Shown: in pieces, positions 16,335-24,572 of the stretch
How the letters are laid out: each line of letters opens with the position of its first letter
Numbering within the stretch: position 1 is the stretch's first letter
Assembly: GCF_963528755.1 (NCBI RefSeq)
Contig: NZ_CAURXA010000004.1
Span: forward strand, 62,001 to 126,000
Length of the DNA stretch: 64,000 bases
Source: Selenomonas sp963528755
GTDB taxonomy: Bacteria; Bacillota; Negativicutes; Selenomonadales; Selenomonadaceae
Direction: 5' to 3'
Translations under genes and position numbers: made by a program
Notes under the pieces: generated by a model
What the model saw: the letters and a program-made list of their open reading frames with translations, nothing else
What the model was told of the DNA's origin: nothing
Databases searched by the model: none

Positions 16335-16979
16335 ATGACGGAAGATGGAAAAGTGCGTGAAAAGGAGCGCATTGAGCGTACGCTTGAAGCGTTTCGCCGC
16401 AATCGTTACGACGTATCCCTGTTTCAGACGAAGGAGGAGGCGGCAGATTACCTCGCGCGGGAGATCGCAGGAAAGCGCGTGGGCTTTGGCGACTCGGAGA
16501 CGCTGCGAGCGCTGAGGCTCTACGAGAAACTCAGCGTGAAAAACGAGGTCATAGATCCTGCGAGGAGCGGTCACATCGGCGGTTTGGAGGCTTTCCTCGC
16601 GGCAGGCAGGGAGGCGCTGATGACCGATGTCTTCCTATTGTCGGCGAACGCCATCACGGAGGCGGGGCAGATCGTCAACATGGACGGCGCGGGAAACCGC
16701 ATAGCAGGTTCTCTCTTTGGTCATGAGAAGACGTATTTCGTCTGCGGCGTGAACAAGCTCGTCAAGGATGTGGAGGCGGCAATCGAGCGCATCCACGCCA
16801 TTGCCGCGCCGCAAAATGCAGCGAGGAAGAAAAAGCGCACGCCGTGCGCTGCAAAGGGCGACAGGTGCTACGACTGTACAAGCCCCGAGCGCATCTGCAA
16901 CGCACTGACGATCCACTACAAGAAGATGAGCTATCGACCGATGGAACTGGTTTTGATTGAGGAGTGTTTGGGGTTGTGA
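16335..16979 (+). CDS. LUD-domain (lactate utilisation C-like) protein
   Basis: A 214-residue protein with the LUD core: FRRNRYDVSLFQTKEEAADYL, VGFGDSETL, DVFLLSANAITEAGQIVNMDGAGNRIAGSLFG and FVCGVNKLVKD. The C-terminal part adds four cysteines in CAAKGDRCYDCTSPERIC, a possible metal site. LUD proteins include LutC and LutB parts of lactate oxidation. This stand-alone DUF1121-type form has no proven function and no lutA/B partner here. ATG 16335 follows AAGGAG. Confidence 0.82.
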   Translation: MTEDGKVREKERIERTLEAFRRNRYDVSLFQTKEEAADYLAREIAGKRVGFGDSETLRALRLYEKLSVKNEVIDPARSGHIGGLEAFLAAGREALMTDVFLLSANAITEAGQIVNMDGAGNRIAGSLFGHEKTYFVCGVNKLVKDVEAAIERIHAIAAPQNAARKKKRTPCAAKGDRCYDCTSPERICNALTIHYKKMSYRPMELVLIEECLGL

Positions 16980-17012
16980 GGTGTTGATGATGAGAAAAAA
17001 TATAGATTTTAT

Positions 17013-17357
17013 ATGGGATTGAATTACCCTGTGGTGATAGAGCGAATCTCAGAAGAAGATGGTGGCGGTTTTTTTGCATCGATTTCGCTTTTGCCAGGGT
17101 GCATGAGCGACGGAGGAACGCTGGAAGAGGCTTATGACAATATTGAGGACGCAAAAAAAGAATGGCTGATGAGCATGTTGGAGCGCAAGATGAACATACC
17201 GGAGCCGGCGGATCAGGAAGAGTTCAGTGGCAAGTTTCTCATACGCCTTCCAAAATCACTGCATAGAACTTTGGCGCAAATATCTAAAAGGGAGGGCGTC
17301 AGTCTCAATCAATATGTTGCAAATGCGTTGGCGTATAGTGCAGGGCAGAAGGCCTGA
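17013..17357 (+). CDS. HicB-like antitoxin-family protein without visible HicA partner
   Basis: A 114-residue protein. The N-terminal HicB fold (GLNYPVVIERISEEDGGGFFASISLLPGCMSDGGTLEEAYDNIEDAKKEWL) is followed by a C-terminal ribbon-helix-helix (GKFLIRLPKSLHRTLAQISKREGVSLNQYVANAL). HicB normally neutralises the HicA RNase; no HicA-sized frame lies on either side, so this is an orphan regulator or the pair was broken. The start is unusual. ATG 17013 has no Shine-Dalgarno sequence, and the preceding in-frame codons (VDDEKKYRFY) look like family sequence but contain no start codon, so the N-terminus may have been damaged. Confidence 0.75.
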   Translation: MGLNYPVVIERISEEDGGGFFASISLLPGCMSDGGTLEEAYDNIEDAKKEWLMSMLERKMNIPEPADQEEFSGKFLIRLPKSLHRTLAQISKREGVSLNQYVANALAYSAGQKA

Positions 17358-17358
17358 C

Positions 17359-17406
17359 AAAAGAGCTGCCGCACGAAGACGTGCAGTCTTCATGCGGCAG
17401 CTCTTT
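17359..17406. terminator. Bidirectional rho-independent terminator
   Basis: A 15-bp stem (AAAGAGCTGCCGCA with TGCGGCAGCTCTTT) with T/A tracts, between the HicB-like gene and the convergent zinc-ribbon gene. Confidence 0.85.
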
Positions 17407-17432
17407 CGGTGTCCAGTTTATGCTAGGTAACG

Positions 17433-18599
17433 TCATCTGGCAATATTGATAATTTTTCGCTCAGGTGCACCATCAGGCAATAACTTGGTATTGGTCTCAT
17501 CGGCTGTATAGAATAAGATGCGGCAATGCTTCAGTATATTATTTCTTGAAAATATGATTTTAGTATCGTTGATATTTGGATTTACGCCAACATCAACGAA
17601 ACGAACTGTGGTCAATGCATAGGATTCACCGTAATTCCGATTTACTTCCTTGGCAATCTTGATGTATGTTTGATCAGGTACATTGGGTGGCATATATACA
17701 TACATTTCGTAATGTGTCAGTCTTCCATCGCCCATAAAATGCGAGTCTATGATATGATAATCGAGAGAGGCGTCCTTCTCATAAATCTTATCGAGGAATT
17801 TTCCTTCGATGACGGATTCCACTTTTCCGTCCCGTGGTACAGGCGAATTTCCCGCAATGAATCTGGATTCCCTCGGTTCTAGGTCTAAATCAATCCAGCT
17901 GTTTTTTGCACTATCGGTAATCGAGCTATTTGAAATCTTTATGCGGCCTTTGAATCGCTGGTTCGAAGAGTTTTCGATTCTGGCATACCATGCTTGCTTG
18001 TCGTGATCTTTTGGAGTCGGTATATATACAGTTTGAATGATGGTTTTTCTGATGGAATCGTTGGGAATGTTTTTGGCATCTTGGTGGGCAGTCTTTTCTT
18101 GTTGCTGCGGCACCTTTGGTTGTTGTGCATTTTGTTGCTGCGTATGTCGTGGGAGAGTGATGCTAGTAAGGAGGTGCAGAACAAAAAACAAGAAAATGCA
18201 AAGGAACGTAGTTGCTTTATAGTATTTAGGGAACTTTAATTCGCGGCGTCTGTAGGTTTCTTTCATCATCGCTGCACTAAAAAGAGGATAACCGTCCATA
18301 TCCTTGAAAGCACCGTTGTAAAGCTGATAGAAATCGTATAGAGTACCCAGAAAGAAAAGTCCACCAGAAAAGAGATAGAGTGTACCGCTCTTCCAGTTTC
18401 CAACATAGAAACGATGAAATCCGGCAAAGCCGATAAATCCCAGCGAGCAAAGAATCATAGCGATGGTTCGGCTTTGCGCGGAAACGTAGTAATAGGAGCT
18501 CCTTGATTGATAGTCTTTGTCGATGATGATTTTTACGCCGCATTTAGGGCAGAACTTCATATGGTCCTCAATATCGTTTCCGCAGTTTCGGCAGTACAT
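17433..18599 (-). CDS. Zinc-ribbon/TM2-domain membrane protein
   Basis: A 388-residue protein. It opens with a double-zinc-ribbon half (MYCRNCGNDIEDHMKFCPKCG), followed by a TM2 domain (AMILCSLGFIGFAGFHRFYVGNWKSGTLYLFSGGLFFLGTLYDFYQL). A third membrane helix (ATTFLCIFLFFVLHLL), a Gln-rich linker and a ~200-residue soluble domain of unknown type come next. AAAAGGAGG precedes ATG 18599. The base composition is clearly lower in GC than the genome background, as in the next two genes. No function can be assigned. Confidence 0.8.
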   Translation of the reverse strand: MYCRNCGNDIEDHMKFCPKCGVKIIIDKDYQSRSSYYYVSAQSRTIAMILCSLGFIGFAGFHRFYVGNWKSGTLYLFSGGLFFLGTLYDFYQLYNGAFKDMDGYPLFSAAMMKETYRRRELKFPKYYKATTFLCIFLFFVLHLLTSITLPRHTQQQNAQQPKVPQQQEKTAHQDAKNIPNDSIRKTIIQTVYIPTPKDHDKQAWYARIENSSNQRFKGRIKISNSSITDSAKNSWIDLDLEPRESRFIAGNSPVPRDGKVESVIEGKFLDKIYEKDASLDYHIIDSHFMGDGRLTHYEMYVYMPPNVPDQTYIKIAKEVNRNYGESYALTTVRFVDVGVNPNINDTKIIFSRNNILKHCRILFYTADETNTKLLPDGAPERKIINIAR

Positions 18600-18632
18600 G
18601 GGGGTACCTCCTTTTGTGGAAAAAAGATGTTC

Positions 18633-18992
18633 TTAAACAAATGAAGTAATGATTTGGAACAGCAGAAAACCGATTCCCATGCCAAACAGCATTCCTGTCA
18701 TAAAACGTTTGAAGTTTGTGGATTCATATTTTGCATAAAAGAGTTGAATGCTGCCGTCGACGGACATCGGCAGCATCCATAGGATTGCTGATGTTGCTGA
18801 GAGGCGGCAACCGAAGATAAGAAGAAAAATGACGGTGATTTCTCCGACAAAGATGCCCGTACATCTCGCACATAAGGGGAGTTGGTATCCGTAGGCAGAG
18901 AAACTTCTTGTCGGAATTTGATGGCATCCCCAATAGTGTCGGAAGAAAAGCATTGTCTTAATCCATAAAGCAATCTTTTTTTCCTCATTCAT
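18633..18992 (-). CDS. DUF2085 family membrane protein
   Basis: A 119-residue protein with the DUF2085 signature: FRHYWGCHQIPTRSF and LPLCARCTGIFVGEI, conserved Cys/His residues between membrane helices. Three to four helices, function unknown. The start ATG overlaps the stop of the zinc-ribbon gene upstream as ATGA, so the two are translationally coupled. Confidence 0.8.
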   Translation of the reverse strand: MNEEKKIALWIKTMLFFRHYWGCHQIPTRSFSAYGYQLPLCARCTGIFVGEITVIFLLIFGCRLSATSAILWMLPMSVDGSIQLFYAKYESTNFKRFMTGMLFGMGIGFLLFQIITSFV

Positions 18993-19486
18993 ACTTTGAA
19001 TTTTTGTCCACAGTGTTTACAGACCCAGAAATGTTCTGTATGCGTTTCACCGGCACGGTGCATACCGGCAGCAGCACCAACAGCCGTACCAGCTGCAATG
19101 CCGGTTGTTGCTGATAATTGCGCACACCCCAATCCAGTCATTAATGTTGTAGGAATTGTAACGAATAATGATAATGGTGAGCAACATAGCGCTGATGCTA
19201 GATTGCTGCATACCGCCACTGGCAACCCGAGAAGACCGCCAATACCACTTATGCCGCAGCAACCCGACGCAGTGGCCGATGAGCCTAAGAGCATCTTTTT
19301 CCCGTTGATGCCTTTTGCTTGTACGTCCGCCACGACCTGCAAATCGTGAGACCCACATTGCGGGCAAGTGATGCCGGCGAAGGGAATGGTTTCGGCTGGC
19401 ATAGCGCCTTCTTTCACTTGTGTGCGGCAGTATTGGCAGAAATTTGAATCGTCAGGGATGCGTTTTCCGCAATTTCTACAATTCAT
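18989..19486 (-). CDS. Double zinc-ribbon protein with glycine-rich membrane segment
   Basis: A 165-residue protein. The N-terminal zinc ribbon (MNCRNCGKRIPDDSNFCQYC) and a second CxxC pair (ITCPQCGSHDL) precede a Gly/Ala/Cys-rich hydrophobic stretch (residues ~75-140). A closing CxxC (VCKHCGQKFKV) completes the metal knuckle. Similar proteins are common in Negativicutes and Clostridia without a known role. A good promoter lies upstream at 19524-19552. First gene of a three-gene AT-rich operon with the DUF2085 and TM2 genes. Confidence 0.72.
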   Translation of the reverse strand: MNCRNCGKRIPDDSNFCQYCRTQVKEGAMPAETIPFAGITCPQCGSHDLQVVADVQAKGINGKKMLLGSSATASGCCGISGIGGLLGLPVAVCSNLASALCCSPLSLFVTIPTTLMTGLGCAQLSATTGIAAGTAVGAAAGMHRAGETHTEHFWVCKHCGQKFKV

Positions 19487-19523
19487 GGAGACACCACTTT
19501 CATCGAATTTAATTTATATTAGT

Positions 19524-19552
19524 ATTGTATCGACTTATTATTTTTCGGTCAA
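19524..19552 (-). promoter_or_regulatory. Sigma-A-type promoter of the zinc-ribbon operon
   Basis: On the minus strand TTGACC (19547-19552), a 17-base spacer and TACAAT (19524-19529). Confidence 0.7.
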
Positions 19553-19557
19553 TAGTT

Positions 19558-19599
19558 GCAAAAAAAGTTGGTTCTCGGTATTTTCCAATATCGAGAACC
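19558..19599 (-). terminator. Rho-independent terminator of the nagZ operon
   Basis: GGTTCTCG and CGAGAACC arms (19570-19599) with an internal TATT/AATA extension. On the minus strand the stem is followed by a run of seven T. Confidence 0.75.
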
Positions 19600-19611
19600 A
19601 GATGCAAGCAG

Positions 19612-20808
19612 CTATTCGAGATACTCGATCTTTGCCTTGACGATGCGCCGGACGGAAGCGTCGAGGCGGTCTTTGGAGATCTCGCCGCTCTTCACGGCTT
19701 TCAAGAGGCCGTTGTAGACGGCGGTTTCGTGCGCGTAGTCGTGGCAGACGAGCACGAGGTCTGCGCCCGCCAGGATCGCTTCGACGCCCGCGCGGTCGAA
19801 GCCGTAGTGGCGGGAGATCGCGCCCATTTCAAGGTCGTCGGTCACGATGACGCCGTCGTAGGAGAGCTCTTCGCGGAGAAGACCCTGCAGGATGGCGGGC
19901 GAAAGGCTGGCAGGATTCTTGGCATCGAGCGCCGGGTACATCGTGTGCGTTGCCATGACGAACCAGCCGCCCGCTCCTTTCGCATTCTTTGCAGCGTTCC
20001 TCTTGCCGATCATCTCGCGAAACGGCACGAGGTCGCTCGCTTCGAGGGTGGCGCGGTCGGCGTGCACGGTGACCGTGTCTTCATGCGAGTCGCTCTCGCC
20101 GCGTCCGAGACCGGGGAAGTGTTTGATTGTCGCGAGAAGCCCGGCGTCGGAGTGACCTTCGAGGGCGGCGGCGACAAACTTTGTCGCGGTAGCGGCATCG
20201 TCGGCATAGGAGCGTCCGTCTGTCGCACCGAGGTCGGCAACGGGAGCGAAGTTCAGGTTGAAGCCCATCGCCTTGAGTCCGTGCGCCGTGTCGGCGGCAT
20301 AGCGGTATGCCGCTTGGGGGTCGCCCGTGCGGCCGATTTCTGAGGCGGCGGGCGGCGGCGGGAATGCCTCCTTCATGCGAGCGACGGCGCCGCCTTCCTC
20401 GTCGATGGCCAGGAAAAGCGGCAGTCCTGCATCCAAGGCATTTTTCTGCAGAGAATCGTTCAGTGCACGCACCTGCTCTTGACTCTTCATATTGCGGTCG
20501 AAGAGGATGATGCCGCCGATATGATATTCCGAAAGCATGAAGCGGCTGTCCGCATCAAGCTCCGTTCCCTGTATGCCGATCATGAGGAGCTGCCCGACCT
20601 TCTCGGCGTCGCTCATCTTCTGTACGATGGCGGCCGCTTTTTCATCGAGCGAGAGGCCTTTTTGCGTATGGCTCTCGGCGGAATCTTTCGAGGCGGCATC
20701 GTCAGAGCGCGCAAGGCAGCTCGCGAGGAGCAGGCTGGTGCAGAAGATGGTCAGACAGAGGAGCAGAGGAACGAGAGAGGTTTTGCGGTTCACGCGATTT
20801 TTCATCAT
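19612..20808 (-). CDS. nagZ: Beta-N-acetylhexosaminidase, lipoprotein (GH3)
   Basis: A 398-residue protein with a lipoprotein signal (hydrophobic stretch ending LLASC, lipobox cysteine). The GH3 catalytic domain has VGQLLMIGIQG, FLAIDEEGGAVARMK, the NagZ motif IKHFPGLGRGESDSHED (catalytic His on a flexible loop) and the nucleophile region VIVTDDLEMGAI. NagZ-type enzymes release GlcNAc from muropeptides or glycans; a lipoprotein form works outside the cytoplasm. Start ATG 20808 lies seven bases after the previous stop with no clear ribosome binding site, suggesting coupled re-initiation. A frame reaching 20946 overlaps the upstream gene and is not used. Confidence 0.87.
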   Translation of the reverse strand: MMKNRVNRKTSLVPLLLCLTIFCTSLLLASCLARSDDAASKDSAESHTQKGLSLDEKAAAIVQKMSDAEKVGQLLMIGIQGTELDADSRFMLSEYHIGGIILFDRNMKSQEQVRALNDSLQKNALDAGLPLFLAIDEEGGAVARMKEAFPPPPAASEIGRTGDPQAAYRYAADTAHGLKAMGFNLNFAPVADLGATDGRSYADDAATATKFVAAALEGHSDAGLLATIKHFPGLGRGESDSHEDTVTVHADRATLEASDLVPFREMIGKRNAAKNAKGAGGWFVMATHTMYPALDAKNPASLSPAILQGLLREELSYDGVIVTDDLEMGAISRHYGFDRAGVEAILAGADLVLVCHDYAHETAVYNGLLKAVKSGEISKDRLDASVRRIVKAKIEYLE

Positions 20809-20815
20809 GGATAGT

Positions 20816-21166
20816 TTACTTGAGCAGCACGCTCGCATTCTCGAGCACCGCTTCGCCTGCTTGGCAGGCGGGGCAGAAGCAGATCTTGTTGCCGGCAGCT
20901 TTGAACTCTTCGGCCTTCTTTGCGAGGTTTGCAGCTTCTTCCGCACCGAAGATGCTTTTCGCTTCGTCGGACTGGAAGAAGGCGAGTGAGGCGTCGATGC
21001 TGGAGACGTCTTCCTTGAGAGCGGCGATGAGCTTTTCGGAGAGCCTCTTTTCCGCGTCCGTGCCGACGGCGGCGAGCCAGTCTTCGCCGAGCTTTCGGAG
21101 TCCTTCGTAGCAGCTCGGGGCGCTGACGATTTCTTTGACCTTTTCGATGAGGATTTGCTTGTCCAT
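20816..21166 (-). CDS. Small conserved protein with C-terminal CxCPAC motif
   Basis: A 116-residue protein, largely helical: MDKQILIEKVKEIVSAPSC, a middle segment WLAAVGTDAEKRLSEKLIAAL, and KICFCPACQAGEAVLEN near the end. Small proteins of this pattern are sometimes labelled 'Hsp90' in databases, but nothing here resembles an HSP90 domain. The cysteines could bind metal or act in redox; function unknown. ATG 21166 follows AAAGGATG. It sits seven bases before nagZ and probably shares its transcript. Confidence 0.65.
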   Translation of the reverse strand: MDKQILIEKVKEIVSAPSCYEGLRKLGEDWLAAVGTDAEKRLSEKLIAALKEDVSSIDASLAFFQSDEAKSIFGAEEAANLAKKAEEFKAAGNKICFCPACQAGEAVLENASVLLK

Positions 21167-21243
21167 GAACAACATCCTTTCTTTTATCGTTGACATTGCC
21201 TATTACGACTATAGAAGAAATGGGGCAGAATTGCAAGCGGTTA

Positions 21244-21273
21244 TTGACAAAGCGCGGAAAATTTACGTAGTAT
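21244..21273 (+). promoter_or_regulatory. Promoter of the thioredoxin-reductase-like gene
   Basis: TTGACA (21244-21249), an 18-base spacer and TAGTAT (21268-21273); TATAGT three bases further on is an alternative -10. A leader of about 100 bases follows. Confidence 0.55.
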
Positions 21274-21382
21274 AGTAATGGAAGAACGGTGGAAGCGCGG
21301 CTGAGACGGAGTCGTCCGGATATGCGAAGATGGGCGCTTGAGGTTATTTGCGCTTCCTTTGGAACGGAAAGGAGATTCAGGC

Positions 21383-22255
21383 ATGAAGCATCTTCTTGTC
21401 ATCGGACAGGGGCCTGCGGGCATTTCGGCGGCTGTTTACGCGAAGCGCGGCGGGGCGTCGGTCACGGTCGTTGCGAACGGCATCGGTGCGCTCGAAAAGG
21501 CGGAGCAGATTGAAAACTATTATGGCTTCGGCGAGCCGCTGACGGGCAGGGAATTGGCCGCGCAGGGCGTCGAGGGCGCGAAGCGTCTCGGCGTGGACTT
21601 CGTCGAGGGCGAGCTTGTCGGCCTGCGTTTCAAGGACACGATGGATGGCTTCGTCGCCGAGCTCGTGCATCGGACGCTCGAAGCGGATGCGGTCGTGCTC
21701 GCCATGGGCGCTTCGCGCCTCGCGCCGCCACTCTCAGGACTCAGGGAGCTGGAAGGGCACGGCGTGAGCTACTGCGCGATCTGCGACGCCTTCTTCTATC
21801 GAGGCAAGGAGGCCGCCGTCCTCGGCGCGGGTGACTATGCGCTTGCAGAAGCTGCGGCGCTCCTGCCGCACGCGGCGAAGGTGCATCTTTTGACGAATGG
21901 CGAAGCGGCGCCCGTGCACGTGCCGACAGGGCTTCTCGTGCATACGGAACGGCTCGCCGCGGTCGAGGGCGAGGGCAGGGTCGAGCGCGTCGTCTTCGCG
22001 GGCGGTGCGGCGCTTCCCGTCAGCGGCGTATTCGTCGCCGTCGGCACGGCGGGCAGCACGGCGATTGCCAAGAAGCTCGGCATTCTTCTCGACGGTGTAT
22101 ATCTGAAAGTGAATGAGAAGATGGAGACAAACGTGCCCGGCGTCTTTGCCGCGGGCGATGCGACGGGCGGACTCCTGCAGGTGGCGAAGGCCGTGCACGA
22201 GGGCGCGGTCGCGGGGCTTTCGGCGCTGAAGTTTTTGCGCGGCAAAAAGGCTTGA
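21383..22255 (+). CDS. Thioredoxin-reductase-like flavoprotein lacking the NADPH signature
   Basis: A 290-residue TrxB-type protein. FAD motifs: LLVIGQGPAGISAAVYAKRG and NVPGVFAAGDATGG. The redox pair is in SYCAICDAFFYRG (CxxC). The second Rossmann site reads VLGAGDYALAEAA, and the 2'-phosphate-binding HRRxxxR of NADPH-dependent enzymes is replaced by HLLTNGEAAPVHV. Known ferredoxin- or flavin-linked thioredoxin reductases of anaerobes also lack this motif, so another electron donor is likely; that is inference. ATG 21383 follows AAAGGAG. trxA lies 3.5 kb away on the other strand. Confidence 0.82.
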   Translation: MKHLLVIGQGPAGISAAVYAKRGGASVTVVANGIGALEKAEQIENYYGFGEPLTGRELAAQGVEGAKRLGVDFVEGELVGLRFKDTMDGFVAELVHRTLEADAVVLAMGASRLAPPLSGLRELEGHGVSYCAICDAFFYRGKEAAVLGAGDYALAEAAALLPHAAKVHLLTNGEAAPVHVPTGLLVHTERLAAVEGEGRVERVVFAGGAALPVSGVFVAVGTAGSTAIAKKLGILLDGVYLKVNEKMETNVPGVFAAGDATGGLLQVAKAVHEGAVAGLSALKFLRGKKA

Positions 22256-22322
22256 ATGGAAGAAGTGCGGCTGACGGAAAGTTTTCTTTGAAAAAAATTG
22301 GAAAGAGACGCCCCTTCCATGC

Positions 22323-22328
22323 TATAAT
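22323..22328 (+). promoter_or_regulatory. -10 element of the FIST chemoreceptor gene
   Basis: TATAAT with a poor -35 (TTGGAA at 22298, 19-base spacing). It leaves a leader of about 140 bases before the GTG start. Confidence 0.4.
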
Positions 22329-22469
22329 GATGGTCAAGGTATGTACGCCAGCTGGGCGCGGGCGTGTCCGGCAGTTTTCTTTGGGAAATGATGATAAATT
22401 GAGGCCGCATAGAAGTGTAAGGATAGGCGGCCGAATTTATCCGTGCTTCTTTCGTCAGGAGGTTCGAAG

Positions 22470-24572
22470 GTGTTTGATTTTTTGAAGAGCAGAAAAGATG
22501 AGGAAGGGAAATCTTCTCTGCGCGACCGCGTGGATGCGAAGCCCTTGCCGCAGGTTCAAAAGGCGGCCGCGCAGAACGGAGCGCCGGCAGGCAGAGACTT
22601 GCAGGGCGCTGATGTCGCCGTCTGCTACCTGCATCGAAGCGAGATTGCGCGGGAAAACCTCGCGCCCATCGCCTCTCTGCCCGACGGCGTGGCGCTCGTC
22701 CTCGGCTTCGTCTCGCCCGATCTCGACTTGACGGACGTCGGCAGAGCCGTGCAGCAGGCGCTCGGCAAGGAAGTGCGCGTCGTGCTCATGACGGACGCGG
22801 GCGAGCTTTGTCGTCCGCAGGGCAGCGCGACGCTTTACCAGGAAGCCGGTGAAGGACGCGCACGCGTGCTTCTGCAGGGATATTCGCGCCGCATGATCGA
22901 GGACGTCTTCACGATGAGCGTTCCGCTTCACTCGCAGGACTTGAAGGCGGATCGTATCGACATGAGCCTTGAGGCGCGTCTCCAAGCGATCAAGGGCGAG
23001 CTTGAGCGGCATACGCCGCCGTTTCGCATCAGTCTTTACCACACGTTTGCGCTCGTCTACATCGATGGACTTTCGCGCTCGGAGACGTTTCTCATGCAGG
23101 CGCTCTACGAGTCTCGAAAGTTCCCGTGCCCCTATATCGGCGGCTCGTCTGCCCCCGATGCGCACGGGCGCGCCTGCGTCTACGACGGCGAAGCGAGCCT
23201 TGAAGATCATGCCGTCATTACGCTCGTGCGTCTCAGGCGCGGCTACCGCTACGGCATCTTCAAGACGCAGGCGGTCGAAAAGACGGATACGTCCTTCATC
23301 ATCGACAAGGCCTCGACGGCGCTTCGCTCCGTCGAGACGCTGCAGCTTTCGTCGGGCGAGACATTGCCGGCGTTGGAGGCCTTGAAACGCACGCTTGGCG
23401 TGCATTCTGCCGCCGATCTTGATGCGGCAATGCAGAAGTACACGTTCGCTTCCGATATCAACGAAGACTTCTTCATCCGCTCGGTCAGTGCGCTCGACCA
23501 TGCGCGAGGCCGCCTGAATCTCTACTGCGACATCGTGACGGGCGAGCGGCTTCATCTGATGAAGCGCGGCTCTCTCGCCGATACGCTCGCCAAGGGTCTT
23601 GCCGATTTCCAGCGCGGCAAGCCTGCACCGCTCGGCGGTATCCTGAACGACTGCATCCTGCGCCGCCTCTGCTATGCGTCGGAGACGGGGCACATCGACG
23701 AGTTCCGCGATGTGCCTGTCGCAGGCTTTTCGAGCTTCGGTGAAATCGCAGGGCTGCATGTCAACGAGACGCTGACGGCGCTCTTCTTCTATCATGTGCC
23801 TTCGGGTGTGAGTTTTTGCGATGATTACATCGATAACTTCGCGAGCATCTACGCCGACTGCGACACCTTTTTCTTCCGCCGCATGATCGACCGGCAGGCG
23901 CATGTGGGGGCGCTCAAGGATGACCTTGTCGCCATGTTTCGCGACTATCAGCAGAAGATTCCTGCGATCATCGCCTCCATCACGCGCATTTCCGATGAGG
24001 TCCATGCGATTCAGGCGGCGCTCAAGAATCTTTCGGACGGCTCGGCCGAGCAGAAGCAGCTCTTCGCGCAGATCGTGCGCCAAGGCGAGGAAATCGGGCC
24101 TACGCTCGAAAAGCTGGCGCAGGACACGAAGCGCATCGACGAGGTTATTCGCCTGATTGCAGGCATCGCTTCGCAGATCAACTTACTCGCCTTGAATGCG
24201 ACCATAGAGGCGGCGCGTGCGGGCGAGGCGGGACGTGGCTTCGCCGTCGTCGCGCAGGAGGTCAGCAAGCTCTCGGGCACGACGCAGGAAAACCTTACGG
24301 CATCCGACGAGGCGGTGCGAAAGCTGCTGAATGAAGTGCACAAGATCGACGCCATCATGGAGGCAAACGAGAAAATGGAGAAGAAGATTCATGCTTTCGA
24401 CGCGCAGTTCAACGAGCAGATGACCGTGCTGCAGAAGACGCTCGAAGGAAGCCTCGTGCACATCGCCGAGTCGGCGCGCTCAGTCAGCGAGCTGGAAAAG
24501 GTCAGCGAGTCGGCGAATATGCGCATGGAGGCGATCAACCTCCTGATCCGAAACATCGAGCGCGGCGCGTAG
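22470..24572 (+). CDS. Cytoplasmic FIST-domain methyl-accepting chemotaxis protein
   Basis: A 700-residue protein with no membrane segment. FIST_N covers about residues 45-240 (DVAVCYLHRSEI, VALVLGFVSPDLDL, FALVYIDGLSRSETFL, PYIGGSSAPD) and FIST_C about 250-420 (LNDCILRR, VPVAGFSSFGEIAGLHVNETL). The C-terminus has the chemotaxis signalling hairpin with the conserved tip (RLIAGIASQINLLALNATIEAARAGEAGRGFAVVAQEV). FIST domains are thought to bind small ligands, possibly amino acids. Start is GTG 22470, seven bases after AGGAGG. It fits a motile organism, although no other che gene is in the window. azlC begins immediately after its stop. Confidence 0.9.
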   Translation: MFDFLKSRKDEEGKSSLRDRVDAKPLPQVQKAAAQNGAPAGRDLQGADVAVCYLHRSEIARENLAPIASLPDGVALVLGFVSPDLDLTDVGRAVQQALGKEVRVVLMTDAGELCRPQGSATLYQEAGEGRARVLLQGYSRRMIEDVFTMSVPLHSQDLKADRIDMSLEARLQAIKGELERHTPPFRISLYHTFALVYIDGLSRSETFLMQALYESRKFPCPYIGGSSAPDAHGRACVYDGEASLEDHAVITLVRLRRGYRYGIFKTQAVEKTDTSFIIDKASTALRSVETLQLSSGETLPALEALKRTLGVHSAADLDAAMQKYTFASDINEDFFIRSVSALDHARGRLNLYCDIVTGERLHLMKRGSLADTLAKGLADFQRGKPAPLGGILNDCILRRLCYASETGHIDEFRDVPVAGFSSFGEIAGLHVNETLTALFFYHVPSGVSFCDDYIDNFASIYADCDTFFFRRMIDRQAHVGALKDDLVAMFRDYQQKIPAIIASITRISDEVHAIQAALKNLSDGSAEQKQLFAQIVRQGEEIGPTLEKLAQDTKRIDEVIRLIAGIASQINLLALNATIEAARAGEAGRGFAVVAQEVSKLSGTTQENLTASDEAVRKLLNEVHKIDAIMEANEKMEKKIHAFDAQFNEQMTVLQKTLEGSLVHIAESARSVSELEKVSESANMRMEAINLLIRNIERGA

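Noticed and set aside
22455..24083. 542-codon minus-strand frame
   Set aside because: Antisense shadow of the FIST chemoreceptor; composition is Arg/His/Ala-rich with no domain.
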